Below, one piece after another: positions 26,791 through 35,500 of a stretch of DNA of 64,000 nt; position 1 is the stretch's first letter, and every line of letters begins with the position of its first letter. The stretch spans positions 5,518,001 to 5,582,000 of the forward strand of contig NZ_CP072600.1 in the NCBI RefSeq assembly GCF_019891175.1, given 5' to 3'. The DNA comes from Leptothermofonsia sichuanensis E412. Lineage in GTDB: Bacteria > Cyanobacteriota > Cyanobacteriia > Leptolyngbyales > Leptolyngbyaceae. The notes under the pieces are model-generated. The model made no database searches and had not been told where the DNA came from. It saw only the letters and a program-made list of their open reading frames with translations. Position numbers and translations under genes: made by a program.

Positions 26791-29700
26791 CTACAAAATT
26801 TCGACAGTCCCCTGCTGCCCGTCGATGCGCACTTTCTGTCCATCTTTGAGTAAGTGGGTGGCATTGTGAACATCCATCACAGCAGGAATGCGATACTCCC
26901 GTGCGACGATCGCCCCGTGGGATAATCGTCCCCCTACTTCGGCAATTATCCCGGCGGCTCTGGCAAGGAGGGGTGCCCAACCAGAATCCGTGTAGGGCAC
27001 CACCAGAATTGTGTTCTTACCAATATCCGGGGCTGACTCCAGGGTCCGCATAATTCGCACCTGGCCCTCTGCCTGCCCTGGACTTGCACCAATCCCCCGC
27101 AGGTGTTGAGATGCCTGCCAGTCGTGAATGATGACTGGCACCGGTGGGTCCTCTCCGTAAACCAGAAATGGTACCGCCTGCAACTCACGGTCTGTCTCTA
27201 ACTGAGCGCGACGATGGGCAATCAATTTTGTAATCCGATCCCGATCACCCGTCACCGGGTGCTGAGCGTCGCCCGGCTGTGCGCCCTCAACCAACCCGCG
27301 AATCTCATCAAACTCCAGGAAAAAAATATCTCCTTCAGTTGCCAGTAAGCCAGACGCCAGCCAGCATTTTTCGAGGGCTACAAAACTCCAGCGCAACTCT
27401 GCCAGCAGCCGGCTGTAGACTTCTGTCACCCGACCTTTGAGTGTAATTCGACGCTGCACTCGTCTGGTTTTACCTGTCTGTACAGGGGGTGTTGCCTGTG
27501 GGGTTGGATGGAGACAAAACTGTTCAAACTGTTGCCAGAGGAGTTCAGGGGTTTCCTTCCAGGTAGGTACGGCAATATCCGTTCCCACTTCGCTCAAAAA
27601 ACCATAGCGCTCAAGCAACTGGTTCAGGCGATCGATAATGGCTCTGCCACGGGAGGTTTCAGCCAGAACCGCCAGTGGAGAGGACGCCAGAAAATGAACG
27701 AATGGAGTTGGAGTGGATGATTCCTGCCCGCTTCTCCTGCCCGGCTCTTCCTTTTCTCCACTGCTCTGCTCCTCCAACACCTGTCGGGCAGAAAGCGCCA
27801 GTTCCTGGAGCGATCGCAACGCCGCGACTTCCGGAGTATCCCCATTGTCCAGGTCTTCATCCCTGACCTTCAAGATTGCCTTCCGCAGTGCTGCACTCAA
27901 CGGAGCCAGAATGCTGTAGTAGGTTGCAGACTGGAGGCGAGCAAGGATGTGATCAATCCGCTCCAGTAACTGAGCCGGAGAGAGGTCGGACGCTGGCGTC
28001 CGGGCAAGGGCGGCAAGAGTGGGAGCAAATCGCTGCCGGTCGTCTTTCTGGAAGTCTTTTTCTAAAGCCAGCTCTCGACCCAATAACCGCAACAGTCCTG
28101 GTAGATTTCTTAAGGTTGAAGTGAACGGGGGCTTGCTAAATTTTGCACCCCGGGTTAGGAACTCCAGGCTTTCGGGTGGTAGCCCCATGCGGCGAAAAAT
28201 TTGCCCCAACAGGGAGGCATTGAAATAGGCACGGGAATAGTGCAAAGTGGCTGTTTCATTGAAGTCCAGACCAGAGGCACGGTTTGCCAGCACGATGGTA
28301 AAGATCTTGCCCCAAACGCCACAGGTCAGGGGACGGTTGATAGACCAGGTCAGCGGGCGAATCAGCCCTGGAATGACTTCTGCGGCAATTTTGCGTGTCC
28401 AGATCGGTAGCAGGGTGGTAATTGGGCGAGTTTGCAGCAGCCAGACGACGGTTCCGTCGTAGCTCCACTCAATATCCTGGGGGATGCCGTGATAGTGGGA
28501 CTCCAGATGCCGGGCCAGAAAGGCGACCTGCTGGATGACCTGGGCAGGAACAGCGCCACTCCCTTCCACAGGCAGCACCAGGTCTGGGGGGAGACGCCAG
28601 TCCTCCGTGCCCTTTGGGTTCTGAGCTGCCAGAACTGAATCGGGCACCAACACCTGATAGCTTTCAGGTGTGACCTGTCCAGAGACAACCTGGGCCGCAT
28701 TTCCGGGTAATGCTTCGATTACCACTGCATCGCCCTGGCGGGCAATTGGATCGCGGCTGAAGGCAACACCTGAAAAGACCCCCCGGATTTGTTTCTGAAT
28801 CAAAACTGCCATGGAGGCAGTGGGCAAGCCGCGATCGCGGCGGTACTGAACGGCAGCCGGAGCATCGTAGGAAGCGAGGCAACGGGAAATGGCTGGCATC
28901 AACTGTTTCCGGCTGGTCACACTCAAAACCGTTTCATACTGTCCGGCGGCGGAGGCTGTTTCTGAATCTTCACCAATGGCTGAGGAACGAACGATGAGTG
29001 GATGGCGGGGAGAGGGGTCAAGCAGATTCAGCAAGGGTTCCGGGTCGTCACCGGGAACCAGAACCCACCCCATAGGCACCGGATACCCTGAACGTTTGAG
29101 CTGAGCCAGGGTCGCTGCCTTGTGCCCCACCTTTCCTATCTCCAGGGGTTTATCTAAGGAGTAGACAGCGCGATCGCCCTGAAAAAACCGAAACACTCCC
29201 TGGGAACTGGCCTGCGCACCGTCTGGAGCCATCTCCAAATCATCCGGAATTTTCATATAAATCCAACCCAGTAAGACTGCCAGGGCAATAGTTGCCACAA
29301 TCAAGTCCTGTTCTCGAATATGAAGCAGTGCTGTTATCAATGGCAAGAGGACCAGAACGCCAAAGCGGGCCTGCTGGCGTTCTCGCAGAATGGTAAAACT
29401 GATGCCGCTGATCAGAAACACCAGCCCAGCGGCAATGGGGTCATGTACCACATACCCCCAGACCACATTGGTCGTTCCTGCCCCTTTGCCAAACCAGTAG
29501 CGTCCCATGACCAGCGCGATCAGCGCAATAATTTCCCAGGCAGGATCCTTTGGGAAAAACGAGCGGGCAAGTAAAACAACGGCAATCCCTTTGAATGCCT
29601 CAGACAGGACCGCCAGAATTCCAGCCACCCGTCCACCGTGGTAAAACGCCGCCGAAACACTGACATTGCCAGTTCCAAGCCGCCGGAGGCGTTGCCCGGT

Positions 29701-29796
29701 TAACCCATAAGTTACCCAATCGATCAGCGGTAAGCCGCCCAATAGGGGGCAGATCGTAAAGATCAGAAAAGCACCCCAAACCTGTGTCAATGTCAT
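26791..29796 (-). CDS. PlsY-like membrane domain fused to PEP-utilising (rifampicin phosphotransferase-like) enzyme
   Basis: A 1001-residue fusion. Residues 1-185 are a multi-helix domain resembling glycerol-3-phosphate acyltransferase PlsY (LRRLGTGNVSVSAAF for the GSGNxGATN motif; GRYWFGKGAGTTN where PlsY has GH...GGKG, so the usual His is replaced). Residues about 215-470 are a PEP-synthase-type ATP-binding domain (HPLIVRSSAIGEDSETASAAGQYE). The middle contains EVIPGLIRPLTWS, as in rifampicin phosphotransferases. The C-terminus has the phosphohistidine domain EVGGRLSHGAIVAREYRIPAV, with predicted His960. No PEP/pyruvate barrel is seen. A phosphotransferase acting on a membrane-associated substrate is inference. 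A bactofilin gene lies 99 bp upstream, same strand. Confidence 0.85.
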   Translation of the reverse strand: MTLTQVWGAFLIFTICPLLGGLPLIDWVTYGLTGQRLRRLGTGNVSVSAAFYHGGRVAGILAVLSEAFKGIAVVLLARSFFPKDPAWEIIALIALVMGRYWFGKGAGTTNVVWGYVVHDPIAAGLVFLISGISFTILRERQQARFGVLVLLPLITALLHIREQDLIVATIALAVLLGWIYMKIPDDLEMAPDGAQASSQGVFRFFQGDRAVYSLDKPLEIGKVGHKAATLAQLKRSGYPVPMGWVLVPGDDPEPLLNLLDPSPRHPLIVRSSAIGEDSETASAAGQYETVLSVTSRKQLMPAISRCLASYDAPAAVQYRRDRGLPTASMAVLIQKQIRGVFSGVAFSRDPIARQGDAVVIEALPGNAAQVVSGQVTPESYQVLVPDSVLAAQNPKGTEDWRLPPDLVLPVEGSGAVPAQVIQQVAFLARHLESHYHGIPQDIEWSYDGTVVWLLQTRPITTLLPIWTRKIAAEVIPGLIRPLTWSINRPLTCGVWGKIFTIVLANRASGLDFNETATLHYSRAYFNASLLGQIFRRMGLPPESLEFLTRGAKFSKPPFTSTLRNLPGLLRLLGRELALEKDFQKDDRQRFAPTLAALARTPASDLSPAQLLERIDHILARLQSATYYSILAPLSAALRKAILKVRDEDLDNGDTPEVAALRSLQELALSARQVLEEQSSGEKEEPGRRSGQESSTPTPFVHFLASSPLAVLAETSRGRAIIDRLNQLLERYGFLSEVGTDIAVPTWKETPELLWQQFEQFCLHPTPQATPPVQTGKTRRVQRRITLKGRVTEVYSRLLAELRWSFVALEKCWLASGLLATEGDIFFLEFDEIRGLVEGAQPGDAQHPVTGDRDRITKLIAHRRAQLETDRELQAVPFLVYGEDPPVPVIIHDWQASQHLRGIGASPGQAEGQVRIMRTLESAPDIGKNTILVVPYTDSGWAPLLARAAGIIAEVGGRLSHGAIVAREYRIPAVMDVHNATHLLKDGQKVRIDGQQGTVEIL

Positions 29797-29895
29797 GGAA
29801 CTGGGAGTTTGATGTGGAGTAGTGCGTCAGCATGGAAGAAAAACCATGCTCTACACTCGCCATTATGCAGCCCATCGCTGCCCAGAACCCGGTCA

Positions 29896-30351
29896 CTAAT
29901 ATCCTTCTTTAGGGTAATACTCTTCGGCGGCACCCATCAGTTCCGGGCGGGTGCGAGTCCCTGGCAGCGCTTTCACATCCCCTGTTTCGATATACCCCAT
30001 GTAGAAAGCCCCTGTCTCGACACTGAAAGCACTGGCACTGACATCCCCCTCCAGGCGGGCGGTGTGACTCAAGGTCAGGGTTCCATCCAGCAGCACCTTT
30101 GCCTTCAAAACTCCATGCACTACCAGGTTTCTTGCCCGTAATTCGGATCCTTCAACCAGTCCCGTTTCAGAAATGACCACATCACCCCTGACTTCCACAG
30201 TTCCATGAATAATGCCATCCACCAGCAAGTCACCTTCAACGTGCATCGTTCCCTGAAATTCGCTGTTCGGTGCAACATAGGTGGGGCCCACTTTCTTGGG
30301 TTGTGGCGGACTCGATTGATAGTTTCGCTGAGGATTTTTTCTTCCAAACAT
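29896..30351 (-). CDS. Bactofilin (polymer-forming cytoskeletal protein)
   Basis: A 151-residue protein with a disordered Pro/Gln/Lys start, a central beta-helix of repeating hydrophobic-glycine turns (GTMHVEGDLLVDGIIHGTVEVRGDVVISETGLVEG, about 35-70, continuing to about 120), and a short tail. Bactofilins polymerise without nucleotide and scaffold enzymes at membranes. It is transcribed ahead of the PlsY/PEP-utilising fusion with a 99-bp gap, so it could localise that membrane enzyme. Start ATG 30351. Confidence 0.88.
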   Translation of the reverse strand: MFGRKNPQRNYQSSPPQPKKVGPTYVAPNSEFQGTMHVEGDLLVDGIIHGTVEVRGDVVISETGLVEGSELRARNLVVHGVLKAKVLLDGTLTLSHTARLEGDVSASAFSVETGAFYMGYIETGDVKALPGTRTRPELMGAAEEYYPKEGY

Positions 30352-30872
30352 GGTTTCCTTTGGGGGTAAAACTCAAGAACTCAATCCCACTGGCGGACTC
30401 TGAATTGCTGCTTGATAGAGCTTTGCTATAGCTCATGACACCCATCGTTGCAGAAAATTAAAAAGTTATAAATAGGAACGCACAAACTTTTGGGTTTCAT
30501 TGGGGACACCCATCAACTTTGGGGCACCCATCAATCCAGGGATTCTTTTTGAATACAGTTTTTGAATACAGTTGCGGAAAAAGGCAAAACCCAAGCGACT
30601 CTATTCCCATAACTCAAAACAGCCTGAGAAATTGTTCAGATCTCAAATTAGCCTGTATCATCGTTCAAGCGATTTACCTGGAGAAATCGGGTTGGGCAAA
30701 TCAGAAATCAGGGGTTTAGAACCTGAAATTTCACCCCAAAGACATAAAGAACATAAAGAATTGGCTCTGTGCTTCTGTGCCAGAGTTCTGAGGCTTTGGT
30801 TTGTTAATCTGCGATTCTTATCTGGCTTGGATCCTGAAATCAATGGTTTTGATTGAGTTGGAGGATAGTGTC
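30352..30872. other. Divergent intergenic region
   Basis: About 520 bp between the divergent bactofilin and exported-protein genes. It holds an 'acaaagaacacaaag'-type repeat (about 30735-30800) and a short duplication (tttgaatacagtttttgaatacagttgcgg, 30548-30578). No ORF or RNA gene is recognised. Confidence 0.45.
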
Positions 30873-31328
30873 ATGAATCATAAACTTTTCTTAGGTCTGA
30901 TTGCCACGTCTGCCCTGGCCAGTTCAACCATTACCCTTTTACTGACGGCAGATCGGGCATTTGCTTTACAGGGGAAGGCGATCGCCCCCCAGGCATCCTG
31001 TGATGTTCTGTCCGGATCCAATCTGGAATCAGCCGTCATGCAATCTGTGCATTCTGGTCAGGGGCGTTTGATTGCCTCGTCCGGCGGAGTTCCGGGGGAA
31101 TATCCCTTGATGGATTTCAGTGCCGCCGAAAGCGACGCGGCTGTTACCCTGTTTGGCTGTGATTGCCTGGCTTGCATCAGGGCTTTGCGCCAGTTACGTT
31201 ATCCATCCCTGCCAGACAGGGGGGAGGGGCATTGCTGGACTGCCCTTCAACAGAGGGTTTCTCAACAACAGATTGAGGATGTGCTGCAAGGTCTGGAAGC
31301 AGAAACCGCGATCGAGGACAGGCGTTAG
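30873..31328 (+). CDS. Small exported protein of unknown function
   Basis: A 151-residue protein with a signal peptide (KLFLGLIATSALASSTITLLLTADRAFA). The mature part has a CDCLACIRALRQLRY segment with three cysteines plus another Cys further on, which could form disulfides or bind a metal. I do not recognise a family. ATG 30873 is favoured by GGAGG at 30861-30865. Flanking DNA carries dispersed repeats on both sides. Confidence 0.7.
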   Translation: MNHKLFLGLIATSALASSTITLLLTADRAFALQGKAIAPQASCDVLSGSNLESAVMQSVHSGQGRLIASSGGVPGEYPLMDFSAAESDAAVTLFGCDCLACIRALRQLRYPSLPDRGEGHCWTALQQRVSQQQIEDVLQGLEAETAIEDRR

Positions 31329-31683
31329 ATCCCCAATTCCTCAATCCCTGATAGCCTTTCTCAATTGAGTCAGGTGCAAAAGTCTGAGGCACAGAAAGGG
31401 TGCTTCGACTGTGCCTTACACCCTTGAAAAGGGCTATCTCCCCGTGAACTTTCTGATGACTGTAACGAAATTGTCAGAATTTCGGTGTTTCTGCCCATTA
31501 ATCTGGCGGTTCCTGTGGGCAATCTGGTGTCAAAAGCTCAGATGGGAGTAACCATCAAAAGCTGGTTTCACACTTCAGATCACTGCCGAGATCGCTTCAC
31601 CGTAGATTTTATAAGTCGCAGTTGAACGGTTGCAGGTGATGAATAGAAGAGTTGCACACGCTTCAGACTGTCAGGAAGGAAGC
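31329..31683. other. Intergenic region with a MITE-like repeat
   Basis: Contains repeat copy 31351-31437, described separately. The rest (31438-31683) shows no gene or named signal, apart from the ribosome-binding sequence aggaagga just before 31684. Confidence 0.45.
31351..31437. repeat. MITE-like 'TATAGC' repeat, copy 2
   Basis: Starts atagcctttctcaattgagtcagg and ends acacccttgaaaagggctat. The central arm pair is gaggcacagaaaggg and tgtgcctt. The ends match the copies at 49103 and 50555, but the centre is diverged, so this is an older family member. Confidence 0.8.
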
Positions 31684-32082
31684 ATGAAAGGTTCTCGTTC
31701 CGAAATTTCTCCCGCCAGACCCGAACACCTCATCTGGATCTCCAGGGAAGTCAACATTACGTTATCGGCATCGCTGCGCCACGCCCGTCCCAGGATTCAT
31801 TCCAGAATCTTTCCCAGAATTCGATTTGCACCGTTGAACCCCCTGCGTCAATGGCTCAACAATATTCAAATCCAAAGCCCTGAAGCCGCCAGAAAAATCT
31901 GCCAGACGATTCCCTCACACTGCCCATTTGAGCGCACAATTCGATTTTTGGGATACACCATCTTGTATATTCCCCCCCTCTGCAAGCTCAATCCACTCTA
32001 TCCAGAACTGGTTGCCCTTCGCTTCCGGGCACTGTGCTATCTGGCAGATGAGTGTGGTGAAGATGTGAGTCTGTACTGTTAG
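31684..32082 (+). CDS. Mo-dependent nitrogenase C-terminal domain (Mo-nitro_C) family protein
   Basis: A 132-residue protein whose last 80 residues (PLRQWLNNIQIQSPEAARKICQTIP ... HCPFERTIRFLGYTILYIPPLCKLNPLYPELVALRFRALCYLADECGED) match the small family annotated as 'Mo-dependent nitrogenase C-terminus'. Despite the name, many members occur in cyanobacteria outside nif clusters and have no known function. No nitrogenase gene is in this window. ATG 31684 is chosen for the strong AGGAAGGA site upstream; the frame extends to ATG 31639. Confidence 0.82.
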   Translation: MKGSRSEISPARPEHLIWISREVNITLSASLRHARPRIHSRIFPRIRFAPLNPLRQWLNNIQIQSPEAARKICQTIPSHCPFERTIRFLGYTILYIPPLCKLNPLYPELVALRFRALCYLADECGEDVSLYC

Positions 32083-32571
32083 GGCCATTTACACTCGTTC
32101 CCAGGGATAAAGCTCCAGTTTCCATGTGCCAATCGTTCTGGCACTTGTCTCCTTGCCCAGGTACTCTGGAACCTGGAGCTTTCCTGTGTCCTTACCAAGC
32201 TGGACCCTGGTAACTCTGAGCAGCATAGACCTTGACTCCTGCAAAGTTTTCCCGCAAAGTTTTAATGTCTTTAGCCATTACGAAAGGACGTATTCCAATT
32301 CCTTTCAAAGTGAACTCTCCTTTGATTGAATTTACGTCTGTCCGGCTATTGAATGCCCATGGGTGATGAAGCCCAACTCAGAAAGGCAAATTTGGTGTTG
32401 CTGAATAGCAGGATGAATTGGAACGGAGTTTTAATTCATCCAACTTTTAATGAATACTCAGAATCAGCAACGCTGTAAAAACTCTGTAAATTTTTATAAA
32501 TAGCTGACAGAGCACCCATGCGGTTCAAGCCATGGAAAATGCTGATTGCAGAGAGAGGTTATCTCTAAACA
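32083..32571. other. Intergenic region with two dispersed repeats
   Basis: No gene. 32093-32195 holds a degenerate 'ctcgttcccag...ctccag' repeat related to that at 45626. 32396-32473 holds a copy of the GTTGCTGA-ended repeat. The promoter of the long tamB-like gene probably lies in 32474-32571. Confidence 0.5.
32396..32473. repeat. GTTGCTGA-ended dispersed repeat, copy 1
   Basis: Starts gttgctgaatagcaggatgaattgg and ends tcagaatcagcaacgc. It closely matches 45464-45540. The ends are inverted (GTTGCTGA / TCAGCAAC), and a central dyad tgaattggaacggagttttaattca is present. Confidence 0.8.
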
Positions 32572-35500
32572 ATGACTAACTCCCCTGAGCCAGAACAAGA
32601 GAACCGCCGTCGCAGACGCTTTTTGTCCCGTCCGCGGGCGATCGCAATCAGTGGCTTGATTCTGGCAGGGGTGGGGGGAGGTGTGCTCTGGGCATGGCTC
32701 TGGATTCATCGAGAGCTGGTACCATTGGTTGAACAAAATTTGACCCAGACGCTGGGGCGACCCGTTGAACTGGGTCCAGTTGAATCGGTTTCTTTGACGA
32801 GTCTGCGCTTTGGGGCATCCGGGCTGCCGCCTACGCCGACGGATCCAGACCGGGCAACTACCGAAACCGTAGAAGTCAATTTTTCACCCTTGCGCCTGCT
32901 GCTGGACCGAACCCTGCCATTGCAGGTCACTTTAGTCAACCCGGATGTTTATATTGAGCAGGCAAAGGATGGACGCTGGATTTCAACCACGCTGAAACCA
33001 GAGGAGGAACCTGGCTGGCTGAAAATTGATTTACAGGGGATCAGCGTCCGGGGTGGCCGCGTTACCCTGCAACCCTTACCCCAATCAAAGCTGCCCAGTG
33101 CTCCGGTTAGCTTGAATGGGCTTGATGGAGTGACCCGCTTCTTAGAAAACAATCAACTGGTGGAACTGGATGTGACGGGTGAGTTTGCGAAGGGGGGCAG
33201 GTTTACCCTGAGTGGAACCGTTCGACCAGAAACGGGAGCCACTAATCTGGCATTGCGCGGACAGCAGGTGCCCGTTGCGGAGATCGCCCGACTGGTTGAG
33301 TCACCTGTAGTGTTGCAGACAGGACGGGCCGACGGCAACCTGACCGTTCAACTGCGCCCGGAAGCAACACCGGAAATTACTGGTAGCCTGAGTTTCAGCG
33401 GAGTATCTGGTCAAGTTGCAGATTTGCCGCAGCGATTTGCGGATACCCAGGGACAGTTGCAGTTTCGGCAAAACACGGTTGTTGTGGACAACGTCCAGAC
33501 TCGTGTGGGGACGGTTCCGGCTCAGATCAGGGGCACGGTGAATACCGAAACTGGCTATGACCTGACAATTCAGGTGCGATCGGTGACCGCCCAAAATTTG
33601 TTGGATACCCTGCAAATCGACGCTCCTGTTCCAGTGAATGCCACCCTTCAATCAACGCTGCATGTGAAGGGAGCGCTGGCAGAACCAACCCTCCAGGGAA
33701 CCTTTCGCACCCTGGGTTCAGCCCAACTGGATCGGGTGGAGTTTCGTTTCTTCAACGGGCAGTTTCAACTGACCACAACGGGTGACAATCCCACCCTGAC
33801 GTTTTCCAGCCTGCGGGCAGTGCCCCAGGCCGGTGGGGTGATGACTGGCAAGGGCCGGGTGGAGTTGGGACCTGTGCCCGACGTGGCATTTAACTTTCAG
33901 GCAGATCGGGTGCCTGGGGATGGAATTGCCCGTCAGTATGGGGCAACCCCCGACATTCAGATTGGAGCCGTTTCAGCGATCGCCCGGATCTCTGGAGCGC
34001 CAGACAACTTGCAAACCACTATCCAGTTTCAGGCACCAGAAGCCACCTTCCCAGGGAGCGGTGAAATCCTGATAGCCGGACAGGAGGTGTTCTTAAAGCG
34101 TTCCAGTTTTAGCGTGGCAGGGGGCACCGTCCAGGCAACTGGACAGATCGTCGATAATCAGCTTCAGGCTATGGTAACTGCCGCAGGAGTTCAGTTAAAC
34201 CAGTTGTCTGAAGAACTGAGAGGGCAGTTTAGCGGCAACCTGACATTGTCTGGCAGCACAGCCGCCCTCAGTCTGGCGGGGATTCAGGCAACAGGGCAGG
34301 TGCGCTTTTCGGAAGGGCTGGCAATCATTCAGGAGCCTCTGACTGCCAGCCTTCGCTGGGATGGGCAGCAGTTGTTGATCCAGGATGCGGTGGCTCCTGG
34401 CTTCCGTGCCAGGGGCACCGTAACTGTAGCAACAGAGGGCGTAGATACTCCCCAGGTGGATAGTTTCAATCTGGCTGTACAGCTACAGAGGTACAATCTG
34501 CAAGATCTTAGCCCCAACTTGCCAGGGAATGTTGACCTGGCAGGAGAAGCAGACTTCAATGGCCGGATTACCGGCACCTTAACTGCCCCCAACGTTATTG
34601 GAGATTTAAACCTGCGCAATTTTCGGGTCAGCAATCTGGCATTTGACCCACTCCTGGTCGGTCGGGTTGATTTTCAGGGAGGACGCCAGACTCAGCTTGA
34701 GTTGACGGGACAGTCTGCTGTCGGCACGCCTGATCGGATTGCCCTCACCCTCGGACCGGATAATCTGCCAACCGCCTTTCTGGTCAGGCGAAATGAGGCA
34801 GTGGCCACAGGTAAAACCGTTGGAGACAGGTTACTGGTCGAACTGCAAACCATTCCAGTGGCCATCTTGAATGATTTCCTGCCCGATGCCGCGCTGGCAC
34901 TGGGTCCCGTCTCCGGCACCCTATCTGGTAACGTTGCCGTCAATCTGGAACGGTTGACGGCAGAGGGAGCAGTGGCGATCGCCCAACCTCGCATTGGTGG
35001 GCTGGCAGGAGATCTGTTTCGTGCGCAGATCCGTTTTGCCGACGGGGTTTCCCAGTTGAGCCAGGGGGAACTGATTCAGCAGGACAGCCGCATTGTCCTG
35101 AATGGCAAGGTACAAACCACAGGGGACTTCCCCATTCAGTTCCAGATCGGGTTTGAGCAGACCCCAGTGCAAAACCTGTTGCTTGCTTTCGCCGGACTGC
35201 ATCTGCCAGGGCTGGGGCTTGTCCGAACGCCAGAGACTACCTGGGAAGAAATCCTCAAAACCATCCCGATTGATGTCACCGATCAACCGCTTTTAGACCA
35301 GTTGCGCCGACTTTCAGAAATCCGATTCTGGCTGGCACAGCAGTATGCCCAGCGTCAACAACAGCAATTTCCTACCCTGGCAGAACTCCAGGGTCCATTG
35401 AATGGGGCGATCACCATTACGGGAGCTTTGCAAACCGGGTTAGAGATTGCCTTTGACTTGCAGGGAACTGACTGGACGTGGGGGCAGTACCAGATTGACC

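Noticed and set aside
31684-32082. Reading the Mo-nitro_C protein as evidence of nitrogen fixation
   Set aside because: The family is found without nitrogenase, and no nif gene is seen here.
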